Shown here: positions 1 to 11,943 of the stretch, piece after piece
Layout: every line of letters begins with the position of its first letter
Position numbering within the stretch: the first letter of the stretch is position 1
DNA from: Cloeon dipterum
Taxonomy: Eukaryota > Arthropoda > Insecta > Ephemeroptera > Baetidae
Assembly: GCF_949628265.1 (NCBI RefSeq)
Contig: NC_088789.1
Span: 28,637,883-28,701,882 of the forward strand
DNA length: 64,000 nucleotides
Direction of reading: 5' to 3'
Made by a program: the position numbers and the translations under genes
Notes under the pieces: generated by a model
What the model was told of the DNA's origin: nothing
The model's database searches: none
The model's input: the letters and a program-made list of their open reading frames with translations, nothing else

Positions 1-946
1 GTGATATTTATTTGTGGAGATTAAATTCGTTTAGTAATTTATCGTGTCGAATTAAACAAATTAAATAGTGATACCTCTCTCTGTCTGAATAACTGTGTGT
101 GTGAGTTGTGAAATTAAATTTTAATTTTCTCGAGAAACACCGCGTTCAGTGCACCCCCCGACCGTCTCTATGTTTTGAGGGTTAACTTGTGATCTCATTA
201 GTTCATCATTTTGCCGAATTTTTTACAATGCACGCTTGGAAGTTGCGTGTACACTTAATGTTAATTAACAAGACGTAGCCCGTTAGTCGGACCACTGCCT
301 CCTCTAAGCCGTTGCACGTTCAATCGCATATTATATTATATTTTATATGTTTTCCTGCATTTGATTGTGTATTAAATCGAAAACCGTTGAGCGTCTTGTG
401 CTTTGCTTGATTTGCTCTCGAGGAAAGAAACGCACTCTCAAGTCATGTCGGTTACTATATGATAATAATAATAATAATTATGTATTATGTATAATGCACC
501 AGTATTTTCTTGAATTAATATTACAACAATAAGCCTTTGAAAAGAATAATCTATGAAATTACACAGTACACACCTGAGGAATGATATATTTATGTGAATG
601 TAAAATTAGGGAGACCATTATTTAAACATCAATAAAAGATGCAAGTACCAGAATATAAAATATGCTCTTTTTTCTTACTAATTCATAAAAAACCCAATTA
701 GAGAAATTAAATGCTAGCAATTATGCAATTATCATGCAAAAAGAATCAATTATTTTTTCGCCGCATATATAGAGCCACTTGGTAATTGGAAAGGGATCTG
801 AAGTTTTTTAGGCCAGGTGGCATGTCGTTTTACCTTCCTGTGCGATGGTGCCTGAGGAACCGCCGGAATAAATGGTCAAACATCTTATATATTTTGTTCT
901 ATTATTCCATGAATTATGATAAAATGCCTCGCAATCCATAATCTCC
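1..946. other. AT-rich flank without a recognised gene
   Basis: No open frame with coding character is seen on either strand. The stretch has a short AAT microsatellite near 460-480 and is otherwise AT-rich. The inverted-repeat arm begins near its right edge, where homology to the region around 22902 starts. Confidence 0.6.
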
Positions 947-1454
947 CATTCGCGTTCCACGCATACGCACACTCACACTCACATGATTGCAACATGTTGG
1001 ATCACGTTTCGTTCGCGCACGATTTTGTTCGGAGGCTAGCGATTGTGGTAGCGCCGCGGTGGATCAAATTGTAACCGGTTTTCAAAGGGGGCGTGAGTTG
1101 TGTGACAGTTTGTTGCAGCACGAGCACTATGACTATGCGTCGGTATTCTTCTTTGTTGAAAAAACCGGTACAAAATTTGTATCTGCTGCCGGGTGACCCG
1201 TTCCATTCGTCATTCAACTCGATCACTGCAGCGGCCTATTAACTTCCTTGATCATGTACATACACTCCTCATTTTAATCTCTTTTCAATTGACCTGCGTT
1301 TTTGCCAGTCTCCCTTTATTCAGCCAATTTTTCACGTCTTTTCGTCTGAATTGCCGATTGAGTGAACCGATCGCAGAATCTGCAGGAATTTCAGGACATA
1401 AATACATACGCATCCACTGAATATTCGGAAAATTCTTTGTGTGTTCTGTCGACA
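947..1454 (+). promoter_or_regulatory. AGO2 copy A promoter and 5' UTR
   Basis: This segment lies directly upstream of the AGO2 start and is repeated almost unchanged upstream of three other copies of the same first exon (22381-23110 on -, 33720-34431 on +, 48175-48921 on +). Shared landmarks are an AACCGGTTTTCAAAGGGG box, a second AACCGGT box about 90 bp later and a GATCA(C/T)TGCAGCGG box. Conservation across four copies suggests it contains the promoter, but no TATA box or transcription start was proven. Copy A homology ends near 947 while the other three share more upstream sequence. Confidence 0.6.
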
Positions 1455-4400
1455 ATGGGTGGCAGAGGGAGAGGAAGAGGTCGCGGACGAGGTATGTTTA
1501 ATTAATTATGCATTATTCATTTAAAAATTCGATTTAACCGCGTCTTCTTGCATTGATTTATGTTGTCCAGGACGAGGCCAGCAGCAGCTGCAGGGAAGTG
1601 TAGAGGAATATCCAGCGTTGGGGCGGCTGCAGATCAACAATTCTGGCCAAGGACGCGGCCAGGGTGACCCCCGCTTAGGCCAAGGGCCTGTCAATGTCGC
1701 CAGGGAAAGCCAGCCTTGCATTCAGGCCGTGCCCCAGCAATCTCCCAGACGCCAGTCCTTCGACGGCGACTATGGAAACCAGCAGCAGCAGCAGCAGCAG
1801 GTGGCGCCGACCAATTCCGTCAGAAAGTAAGTTTTTCATAATTTAATTGAGAATCGTCCTCATCTTTGCAAATTAATCTCGTTACCTTTAATTTTGCAGC
1901 GGTGAGATTTCCAAGTTTCCCGCTAGAAACGGACAGGGCACGCAAGGCAAGCAGATGAATGTGCTGTCCAACCACTTTGCGATTTCGCTCCCGAAAGGAA
2001 ATCTTGAGACGCTCATCACCCAGTATGACGTGGATATGAAATTGATCAGCCAGAAGGACGGTTCACTCAAGGACTGTCCCAAAAAATTCATCAAGTAATA
2101 TTTGCACATCATGATGCTTTTATCTTTGGCATATTTTAATTTTTGGTATGGTCAGGCGCGGCATGCAGATGTTTTGCCAGGAAAATTGGCCTGCTCGGAA
2201 TCCTGCTTTCGATGGCAGCAAGGGCCTTTACTGCTGTGGCGAGAAACTGCTTCGAGGAGAGGTAATTTTTTTTCAAACTGAATAAGCAATTGAATTTAAC
2301 GATTTATTGGGATTGAAGTTTAAAAAATTACTTGATAAAAATAAAATTAGAATGTGTCTTTAAAGCAAGGCAGTAGGAATAGGAATTTGATATTTTAAAA
2401 GAAATCTGAAGAATTTGCTATCACCACACATGTCATGCATTTTTTGGCCAGAGAATGTGAGAAATTTCTTGCATGCCGTGTCTGCCACATTAAACATTTT
2501 ATCTCTTTGCTGATCTGCTGGATTAAGAGGCATGCAGACGCACTTGTGGAATGCGTTGTTGCACACCTGACTGCGTCAATGCTGTCTTTATTTTGAAGTT
2601 GTCTCGTATACGAGAATTAATAAGGCGGAGGCTATGCTGAACCTTTCCCTGGCGAATCTAGCTGGCGTGACAATATTTTAAACGTTGACGTTTGATAGTG
2701 CCGAAGGGCTGGAACACATTTTTTCTCCTGCATTTTTTTTTAATTTTGACCCTTTTTCACGGGCGGCTGACGGCTGTCCACACAGGACCCAAAATTAACC
2801 GACTGGCGCGGCGCAGCGCGGCTGAATGGCTGGAACTAAATATTTCTCAAAAGAAACACAAGAACACGCAGGGTTCGCAGAAACCCGCATTTTAAAAGAA
2901 AACGCAGCATGGCAATTAACTGTTTTGAGGGGGTTTTCTGCAAGTTTGCAAATTTTTTATTACACTTGCAATTTCATAGATAAAAATATTCACGTATTCA
3001 TAATCAGTATGAGTGCCACTGCTGACACCATTAAAAGAAAGAAAATTTAAAATGGTTATTTTCCTAAATTCTAAATTTTTTGGCTCAAAATGTGTCCTAC
3101 TTGGAAAAATGCGGAAAACCTGCTGGTTTTTCTCCTAGTTAGTTTTTGCGCTGAAAAAACAGCAATGCATTTTTGCGCATTACAAAATCAGCCAACCATA
3201 ACAGGGCTGCCATAAACCCTTAAACAAAGAACAACTTCATCAATTTGTAAATAACTCCTCTCTACCCCTAGATTTAAGCCCTCCATTTTGACTGATTTCA
3301 GATGACTAGAGATGTGACTGTGCAAAATTTTGAGCGTTTCGACGCAGCTGGTAGACCACTAACTGAGAGACTGCGGATTAAAGTGCAGGAGGTGGGCACA
3401 GTGAGTCTCGCCGGAATCGGCCAATCCTTGCAGAAAGTGCCCCAGGAGAGCATCCAGGCCATCGACATCATCCTTCGTCACTGCGGCATGACCAAGTTCG
3501 TGCAGGTTGGCCGCAGCTTCTTCTACAAGCCAATTGAGGTGCAGAGTCTTGGCGGCTGCATGGACCTGTGGCACGGCATCTTCCAAAGCGCCACGTTTGG
3601 CACTGGGAATAAGCCTTTTCTCAATGTAGATGGTATGTTTTCTTCTGCTCATTTTGCCATGCGAAAATATTTTTCCAACTGATTGTAGTATTTCAGAACC
3701 AATAAGAAGGGCAAATTTTTGGGGTAACAGATGAATTGAAAGTTCTATTGCTGCTGATATGAGCTTATCAACGTGTATTTCTTTTTTAAATTGACCAGCA
3801 AGCCAATCAAAATGCAAAAAAAAAAAAAAACTCCTCGGAATATTATCCATAATATCCAGCTTAAATTATGATGAATAACTCTTCCTCCGTGCTGATTGGC
3901 TTTATCTTCACCGCTACGAAAACAAATTAGAACTTTTTTCTAGTTTCTTGAAGAACCTCAAAGGAATTGGACAACCGCGTTTGTGATAATGTTGAGGAGA
4001 AAATAAAATAAAAAAAGAGTGGCTGTCAAACGCTTATTGGCGGTTTTTTTTGACAGGAATATTCCGTAGTGCTGAAAATGCAAGCCAAAATAATTTTGGA
4101 CGTCGGGCAATCCGCATTGAGGATATTCTGCTGCTCTCTATCCATTCATTCGCAATTAAATCGGTTCAAATCGACTTGTCAAACTCTTGTTAGCTGCATG
4201 TAGAACGAACCAATCAGTTTTTCGCTCATTATATGGCCAAATAATCCGCTATCAGTTAAGAGAGGCATTGTTATGGGAGGAATAAGGCGTTCCGTGCATT
4301 TTTAGAACGCTCTGATCGCCTATAGACTCAAATTATTCTTCTGTAAAGAGAAAAAACGACTCAGCCAAAATCACCATAGAAACACGTTAAACAAATATTT

Positions 4401-7400
4401 TTGTTTTCAATTTATTTTATTGTATTGCGATGGAGAACCAAATTTAACATCCACAAAGGTGACTATCCTTTAAATCTGTTCCAATGTGGCTCTTTTTGTT
4501 GGCTTTGAACTTTTGAAATGGTTAAATTCATCGTTTGTGTCCCCATTTTTGCAATTTTAAATTCCATGATTGATGTCTAATTTTAAATTTTTTTCCTGTT
4601 GATCAAAGTGGCCCACAAGGGTTTTCCGCGGGACCAGACGGTGCGAGACCTGGTTGCCGACCTGGGAACCAAACCACTAATACGTGACCGGCCTGCGCCG
4701 CCACATTTCAATCCTGAGAATCAATACAAGTTTGGCGCTAACAGGGATCTAGATGACAAGATTCGCAACTACCTCAAAGGTTTAAATTCTAAGAAATACA
4801 GCCAGGCAGAGAAAAAATAATTATATGTTCTTGTGCGCAGGTTTAAAAATTAAATATGAGATCCCCAATGATAAGACGTCGAGAAGGGTTTACCGGGTCA
4901 ACGACCTGATTGAATCCCCACCAAACAAAATGTAGGTTTTTACTTCATACTCACTGGAGTCCTGCGAAGATTTCTAATTAGCAGAACAATTTTTATAAAT
5001 TAAAAACCGACGGAAGTTTTTATTTAAATTGAAACTGTTAAGCTCTCCAGGTTCTCAATCATATTCCTATTTTTACAGATTTGTGCTTGATGGCCAAGGG
5101 GAAATCAGCGTGTATGACTACTATGCCAAAATGAAAAACTACAAGATCCGCTTCCCTGACTGGCCCTGCCTGCACGCAGGACCCAGAGACAAGACCATCT
5201 TTTTGCCCATGGAGGTGAGTTAATCATCTCGTCTTTAAACTAAAAACCCAATAAATTTGTATTAGCTGTGCAAAGTGGCGCCAAACCAAGTCACAGTCAA
5301 AAAGCTGAATGAGGAGCAGACAAGGATGATGGTCAGTAAGGCTGTTACCAAACCGGACGTCCGTAAAAAGAACATCTTCAAAGCTGTGAGTTTATTAATA
5401 TTATACTTTCGTCTCCAAAGGTAAAATTGCTCTCAAAACCGCAGTTAGGAAACCTGGGATTGAACAACGACCGGTGTTTGGGTGAATTCAACATCAGTGT
5501 AGGCACGCAGATGACACAGGTGCGCGGAAGGGTGCTTCCTCCGCCCTCCCTGGCGTACAGATCAGATCAAGATGTCAAGGTGATGAACGGCGCGTGGCGA
5601 ATTGACAGGGTGAGGTTCCTCACTACTGGCCGCGCTGTCGAGTCCTGGGATTTTATCATCGTGTGCGGCAGTAAAAGCACCTCTGATAGGTAGATAATTT
5701 ATTGCGTCTTTCAGGGATCTGATTTTAAAATGGTGTTTTCGAACAGAATGAAAGTTTTTGAGTGGGTGGGTAAACTACATTTAGATGGGCTTAAAATGCC
5801 ATGTTTTTATGAACAGAGACCTCAACACATTCAAGAATCATATGGTGTCCGTTGGCAACAATCTTGGAATGCCTTTCAGCAGAGAATCTAGAGATATGTG
5901 GACCGCAGTGCCCAACTTGAAACTCCTGGCCCAATTCTTGGAGAGCCAAGCCAGATACCTTAGAGGAGGTCCGTTGGACATTGTCTTTGTCGTCTTACCT
6001 AAAAGCTTTGATGGACTAAACGCATACCGTGAGCATCTAATACATGTTTGAACCTAAACACATTGAATTGTCTAATTAATTAAGTTGTAACCACGGCTAT
6101 TAAGCTCTGTTCTAAAATATAATAAAATAATTATTGTTTGTAGAGGTGGTCAAGCAAGTGCTGGAGCTGAAGTACAAAATCCTGACGCAGTGCATTCGAC
6201 AGGAAACGTTGGAGAAGGTCCTAAGACCAAAAAATGTTCGTAGATTTTTATCATTATTAAGGAAAATTGAACAGAGGTCTCAGCCATGCCGCGCTGCGCA
6301 GAACCAGCCAGAAAATTTCTGGTCATTTGGGCAGTAGTGCGCCCTTCAGGGTCAGGAAAATTTCGTAAACCCACAAAAACCCGGGAAATTCGGGTCCTGA
6401 GAAGAAAGTAAAAGCAGTGTTATTTGTGAATCGTGTGGTATTTTTTGGACAGGAATCTCGATGATCATATCCAGGCGAATTAAATCTCCATATTTTGAAG
6501 GCCGGAATTTTTTGGTGTTTAAATTTTTAGGGGACACTTTTCATGTGTGCCTCAAAGTATTACTTGTCTTGTTAACAGATGGAGAAATTCCAAAAAATAT
6601 ATTTTAGCTCATCTGGCCGTCAAGCACTTTTAAAATTCACCTTTCTTCTTTTATCCCCTGCGCCAGCTGCTGCTGAGACCTCTATAATTGAACTCTTATT
6701 CTTGTAGATATTATTAACATTTTAATCACTCTCAGGGCTCATTCGATTACTCTACCATCACCAACATCCTGCTGAAAGTCAACGCCAAACTAAACGGCAA
6801 GAACCACCGCATCCACATGAGCTGCAGGTATTGTGACCCACCTCCGACTTTCTTTTTAACTTTTGCATAACACACATTTCTTTTACAATTTTAGGCCACC
6901 CTGCTTCAATGAAAATGTGATGATTATGGGAGCCGACGTCACGCACCCGCCTCCAGATTCCCAGTCCTGTCCCTCTTTTGCAGCCGTGAGTTTTTTTATT
7001 TGACAAAAAACACCGGACATCACACATTATAATTATTATCCAGGTGACTGCTAGCCACGACAAGGAGGACTTGTTCAAGTTCAACATGCAGTGTAGGCTG
7101 CAGCCTCCAAAGGTGGAGGAGATTCAAGACCTGGAGAACATCACCCTGGAACACCTCCGATACTTTGCGGACAAGAATAGCGGAAAATACCCAAGCCGCA
7201 TCATTTTCTACAGGGACGGCGTCAGCGATGGACAGTTTGACATGGTATTGTAATTTTGCAGGACCAGGGATTGATTTGAATTAATGATTTTGTCATTTAG
7301 GTGCTTTCATCTGAACTTGTGGCCATGAAGAAGGCGTTCAGGACCATTGGAGAGTCGTACAAACCTAAAATCACCTTGCTGGTCGTGCAGAAGAGACACC

Positions 7401-8810
7401 ACACAAGGTTAAGAGTTCTGTTTAGTAAAAACGGCTGAAATAGGTTATTTTTTAAATTCCTAATTTTGATCTAAAGACTGCTAACCAAAAACCATGCGAT
7501 TATATGACTCAAACCCCAATTTAGAAAGGTAAAACTAGTATAATGAAATGGAAAGGGATTTTTGTGGTCAGAAAATTGATATAATGTATTTTTCTGGCTC
7601 CATAACATGAAGTTTCCAACCAAATCCTCAGGACTCAAGAATTTTTGTTGATTGGATGCGTTTTGTAAAACCCTTTGTTCGCTTTTTAATCTGCAGGTTC
7701 TTCCCAAACCAAGGAGATGGAGACAGGAATGGCAACGTGCCTGCTGGTTTTGTGGTCGACAACACGATCACACACCCAACAGACATGGACTTTTACCTCG
7801 TAAGCCACCAGAGCATTCAGGTGGTTTATCTCTTATTTTAATGAGATTAGGGTTGCATTTTTTACTTACTCAATTTTCACCCATTTCTTGATTTCTTTCC
7901 ATTTGCCCCCTGTGAAAATATTAAATTTGCAGTCGGGAGTGGTCAAAATGTCCTCTACTGTGCAGTTTTTTACTTAGAAATTGCTTCAATTTCTCCAAAA
8001 TTATCTCTGACAACTTTTCATGATGAGTTTTTATAATCAGAAAATTATTAACAAACTGAAATTTAAACAATGCGCTTGCAGGAAACTGGTAAAAATTGTA
8101 AAAGAAACAGTTATCATTTCACTCTGCTTTTTAATGGGTTTCTGCAACTCAGATATTAATAAACGTGATCAAATAATTAGTAAACCTTTGCGCTTCAGAA
8201 ACTGTTCGATTTTAATGAATAATTTAATTTACTAAACACGTCATAAAAATTAAAATGCGACAGGCATTTTCCCAGTTGATAAAAACAAAGCCTTTTATAC
8301 AAAAATACTGAAAGGTCGTTGCAGTAGGTGTGTTCTGTTCATGGAAAAGGCCAACTTCCAGTTCTACAGCCAAACATTGCGAGATTTAAATTAACATAAT
8401 ATTTATTTGTCTTGGAATTTTGCAGGGTACGTCTCGCCCGACCAAGTACAAGGTGCTTTACGACGACGCCAAAATGACCGAGGACGAGCTGGAGAAGCTG
8501 ACATTTTTCCTGTGCCACCTGTACGCTAGATGCAACCGCAGCGTCTCCTACCCTGCACCCACCTACTACGCCCACCACGCAGCCACGCGCGCCAAACTTT
8601 ACTTCAACGAAGGGTACGTCTCATCACAATTGACCCTTAAATTTTAATTTCACTTTTGTTTTGAGAAATTCTGCTAAAATTTGTTATGTATGTTTGTGCA
8701 GAAAGTCGACGATCGACGTGAACGATGAGGCGGCTTTGAGACATGAGAACATGAAGTTGGGCCACGCAATGGAAAATATGATGAAATCTCACCCAATGTT
8801 CTTTGTTTAG
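1455..8810 (+). CDS. AGO2: Argonaute-2 (copy A, complete)
   Basis: Small-RNA-guided slicer of the cytoplasmic RISC complex, siRNA branch. Exons read 1455-1491, 1571-1826, 1900-2094, 2156-2261, 3302-3632, 4609-4779, 4841-4931, 5079-5214, 5266-5385, 5421-5689, 5747-5769, 5819-6028, 6144-6235, 6736-6827, 6895-6985, 7044-7244, 7301-7407, 7697-7820, 8426-8613 and 8702-8810. They sum to 2949 nt (982 aa) with every GT-AG junction in frame. The N-terminus is an RG stretch ([13 protein letters not shown]) followed by a Gln-rich exon, as in insect AGO2. Then come the N domain (about 100-255), L1 with [12 protein letters not shown] (about 310-440), MID, and PIWI (about 640-982). The DEDH slicer tetrad appears as D724 (GADVTHPP), E766 (EIQDL), D798 (YRDGVSDGQ) and H880 (SHQSIQGTSRP). 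Exon 11 is a 23-nt micro-exon. Placement in AGO2 rather than AGO1 rests on the Gln/RG N-terminus and divergence from the highly conserved AGO1 sequence. Confidence 0.95.
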
Positions 8811-9576
8811 TCATCACTAGGTGGTCACTGCTATTGTCAGACTATTTTTGGACCCTACTTATATAATGGAATTTTAATATTGCCTTTGAAGTCGTGGCAG
8901 GGCCCGCCATATCGTCTGCTCTCGCAAACTTTTAGATTTCATTTTGAAAGTTTTTTACTTCTAAACTATTCAAATTCGTAATGTGATAATTTCAGGACTG
9001 ATTTAATGTCAAAAAGTCTTAATGAAGGATTGATGCTGTTTAAAATCGTTTAAATATTATGTATTTTTGCATTTCTGAGATTATTTTATTTAATTCTACT
9101 TGGTAATATTATGCGAATGACATGCGGTTAAATTTCTGATGAGATAAATATATTAGTTGTTGCATCTTGTAGCGAAATAATAGAAATTGAAGAAATTATT
9201 TACTTAACTAAACTGCCATTTTTCATTTTAAAGTTTCATTAACCCAAAAGAGAGGAAAATAGAGGATGAAAAGAGCATGGTTAAATCACTACTCACATTC
9301 GCAAACTTCTCAGTTGAAATTCATGTAACTTTGTTAACTTTTAAGGAGGAGTTTTAATAACGGCCAAAATATATTAAAATTAAATATAGTTTGCGAAGTA
9401 ATCAAATCAGGACCAAGAACAAGTGAAGTTTAAGATTTTGCCTAAATTCTTAGAAAATTAAAGGATTGATTTGCAATGATTATGCTTTCAAAATTTGGAA
9501 GTCGAATTTGCTTTTAACTGCTCATTAACCGCGATTCCTGTCCGAAAAAAATTACTTGATCCCGGCCCGATTCTGG
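8811..9576 (+). other. AGO2 copy A 3' flank
   Basis: AT-rich non-coding sequence after the stop, conserved in the opposite arm (14546-15311). It probably contains the 3' UTR. Several AATAAA-like words are present but none can be chosen as the poly(A) signal. Confidence 0.6.
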
Positions 9577-9636
9577 GATAGGGAGTTACGCGTAACGGGG
9601 AGGGCGTTACGCGTAACGGGTATAGGGCGTCGCGAG
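9577..9636. repeat. ACGCGT minisatellite at the arm junction
   Basis: Two and a half copies of a unit reading GGGCGTTACGCGTAACGGG sit exactly between the end of the inverted-repeat arm and the start of the ankyrin fragment. A CGTCACGCGTCACGG version recurs at 13107, 29036 and 31985. Confidence 0.75.
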
Positions 9637-9651
9637 GCGCTTAATTTTCAG

Positions 9652-11108
9652 TTTCATTGCGAGGCCAGATCAAGGCCGGCGCCGACCCCAACGCCAAGGA
9701 CGCCGACGGCCGCTTGACGCTGTAGGTGCTGGCGCTGGAAAACCGCGTCTCGATGGCTCGCTGCCTGATCGCCGAGTCGGCGTCGTTCGGCCCACCGGCG
9801 CCGCCACCCCGCGGAGGCCTGGCAACGCCCACCACGCTGCTCGACCTCGAGGGCGCCGACAGCGAGGGCCGCACGCCGCTCCACGTCTCCGCCTGGCAGG
9901 GACTCACCGACATGGCCGCCCTCCTGCTCGACGCCGGCGCCGACGTCAACGCCACCGACAAGGAGAAGAGAACGGCGCTGCAGTCCGCCAGTTGGCAGGT
10001 GCGTCAAATGACAATTCATTCTATTGTCGGTTTAAATCAACTTTAAATTTGTTGCTGTGGTTTTAAATCTATAGAATACTATTAACTCTGAATGATTTTC
10101 TCAACTTTTTTTAAGCGTATTTAGAGTCCGATTTGCCCAGATTTCACCCTGAATATTTGGGAAATCGGCCTCACATTTTCTCATCAAATTTTTGACATCT
10201 TTAACGACTTACTTTAAATTAAAAATAAAATATTTCCACTTGAAAGTTCACAAAAAATAAATAAATTGGAATTATTGAATAGAAAAAAATCAGGATTTAT
10301 TAATAAAAAAATTTCAGGGTCCCCCTGCAATGGTGTCGAAGGTTTCGTCGGCCGTGCTGATGCCTCCGTCGTACCGGTCGCACTCGCCAGTCGGCGGACA
10401 GGACGTCAGCCCGGACAGCACCTCGGACCTGAAGCGCCGCTCGTACATCTCAGTGGGCAACCAGTCGTCGAGCAAGAGCAGCTCCAACTTCACCGGCTCC
10501 TCCACCAAGTCTGCTCAGGGCGTCACCCTGGTGCAGCAGCCCAGGATGGACCTCTCCTTCACCCAGCAGCTGCAACGCGCCTCCAAACACCGGCCCCTAA
10601 GCCAGGTACGGATTAAAAATTTGCCTACCTTCATGTCAGGTCTAAACATTGGTAAAATGTGTTGCAGGTGCTGCTGCTGTCGCCGCTGAGCGAGCCGCAG
10701 AGTCCGATCTACGCGTCGCCGCCGCAATCGCCGCTGAGCGACTCGAGCGTGCGCAACAGCAACAGCTCGCCGCCCAAGGGCGAGCGGCCGACGCTGGCCA
10801 ACTCGACGGCCATCAACTCGCCGTTCCCGGACACGATGCCGGTGTCGCTGGCGCCGCTGTCGTTCACGCAGGACTCGCACATGCGCATCATCCTGGGCAG
10901 CCGGCCGACGCCGCTCGACAACTCTGCCAAGTCGAAGCGCAACGGCATCGCCACCAACCCCAACCTCAAGACCAGCGCCAACAGCGTGGCCGGCGGCATC
11001 AAGGTCGGCCTGAAGAACGGCTTCGAGGCGGCCAGGAAGCAGGTCACGGCCAAGTGCCAGGCCACCAGGAGCAACGGCTTTCCCTGGAAGAAGGAGACGC
11101 CGCTCTAA
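9652..11108 (+). pseudogene. 5'-truncated ankyrin-repeat gene (3' part, ANKRD50-like)
   Basis: Three exons are visible: 9652-9998, 10318-10605 and 10668-11108. The first encodes ankyrin repeats (GADPNAKDADGR, GRTPLHVSAWQG). The others encode a Ser/Pro-rich tail with SPQSPLSDSS-like and KRNGIATNPN motifs, ending KKETPL and stop. The architecture recalls the C-terminal part of ANKRD50-type proteins, by memory only. The exon at 9652 begins just inside an intron end, with nothing upstream but the arm junction, so the 5' part is gone. The first exon carries an in-frame TAG at 9723-9725 where the two related copies (44509-44846, 57849-58192) have TAC. Hence a broken remnant, although exons 2-3 are clean. 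Confidence 0.8.
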
Positions 11109-11943
11109 CCTCCTCCCCCTCTCACTCTCTCGTCGGTGTCTTTGAAATTTCATCGCTGTTTTTCGGTATTAGCCTCTCTCCTATAGACGGCAGCTGCTAC
11201 GCTTTGTGAAAATTTCCGGGTCTTTGTCACAGCGATTTTTTTGTTTAAATTGGATATATAATTAATTTACAACTCAAACGGTCATTTTCTGCTTCAAATT
11301 AGGAAGCTTTGGCACATTCCTAGCTTTGTTTTGTGTCCAACTGGAAGTAAGTCAATTTTGCCAATTTTCAAGAAAGCGAGAAAAGTGAAATTTCATCAGC
11401 ATCAGCAGAGCCATCTCATCATTGCCAAAAGTAATACCAAGACTTACGTATAAGGAGCAGGTTGTAAATAAAACTGACAGAGGTGCTAGACGGATGTGAG
11501 AAGAACGAAACTAATACGTGTTATTATTTCCATTTAATGAACCATAAACCAACGTTTTTTTATGAGAATGCTAATTTTTCTCATTTTTCTAACAAGAAAT
11601 CCAGAAATTCTTTGCGTATTGTCCAAAGAAACACGAGGGGGCAGTGGAATGCACTTAGGATCGCAAGCAGCCCCTGCTCACGTGCTCACTCATAGTCTTA
11701 TATGGCGCGTAAATGCGCCATCTAATTGTAAGAAGTTCAGCATCCACTGGCAGGTAGCAGGTCGATAGCTTTTCAGCCAATCAGATGGCGTCTTGGAGTT
11801 TGTTGCCTGTTTCGCCCACGTGCAGAGGGAGGCGAAGAGGGGCGTGTGTCAGAGTTTTTCGCAAGTGGGAATAAAACCTCTCTATCGTTGCTTCGCCATT
11901 TTCGTTTACAAAATTGTCGACTTGTTTAGAAGAACAGATAATT
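11109..11943. other. 3' flank of ankyrin remnant and upstream region of zinc-finger gene
   Basis: An AATAAA signal follows the ankyrin stop at about 11467. A segment at about 11618-11665 (GTCCAAAGAAACACGAGG) is shared with 26157-26205, upstream of another gene. The rest probably holds the promoter and 5' UTR of the gene starting at 11944. Confidence 0.5.

Larger units (their letters stand above)
947..9574. repeat. Left arm of the AGO2 inverted duplication
   Basis: The arm is the reverse complement of 14546-22902, including promoter, exons, introns and about 750 bp of 3' flank. The inner junction is visible where 9538-9574 matches 14546-14591 in reverse and then stops. Exons differ by scattered single bases. 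Introns differ mostly by small indels, plus one replaced block in intron 13. Confidence 0.95.

Noticed and set aside
10515-11153. 212-codon frame on - opposite the ankyrin gene tail
   Set aside because: Shadow of the + strand coding exon (Arg/Leu-rich, typical of antisense of GC-rich coding sequence).
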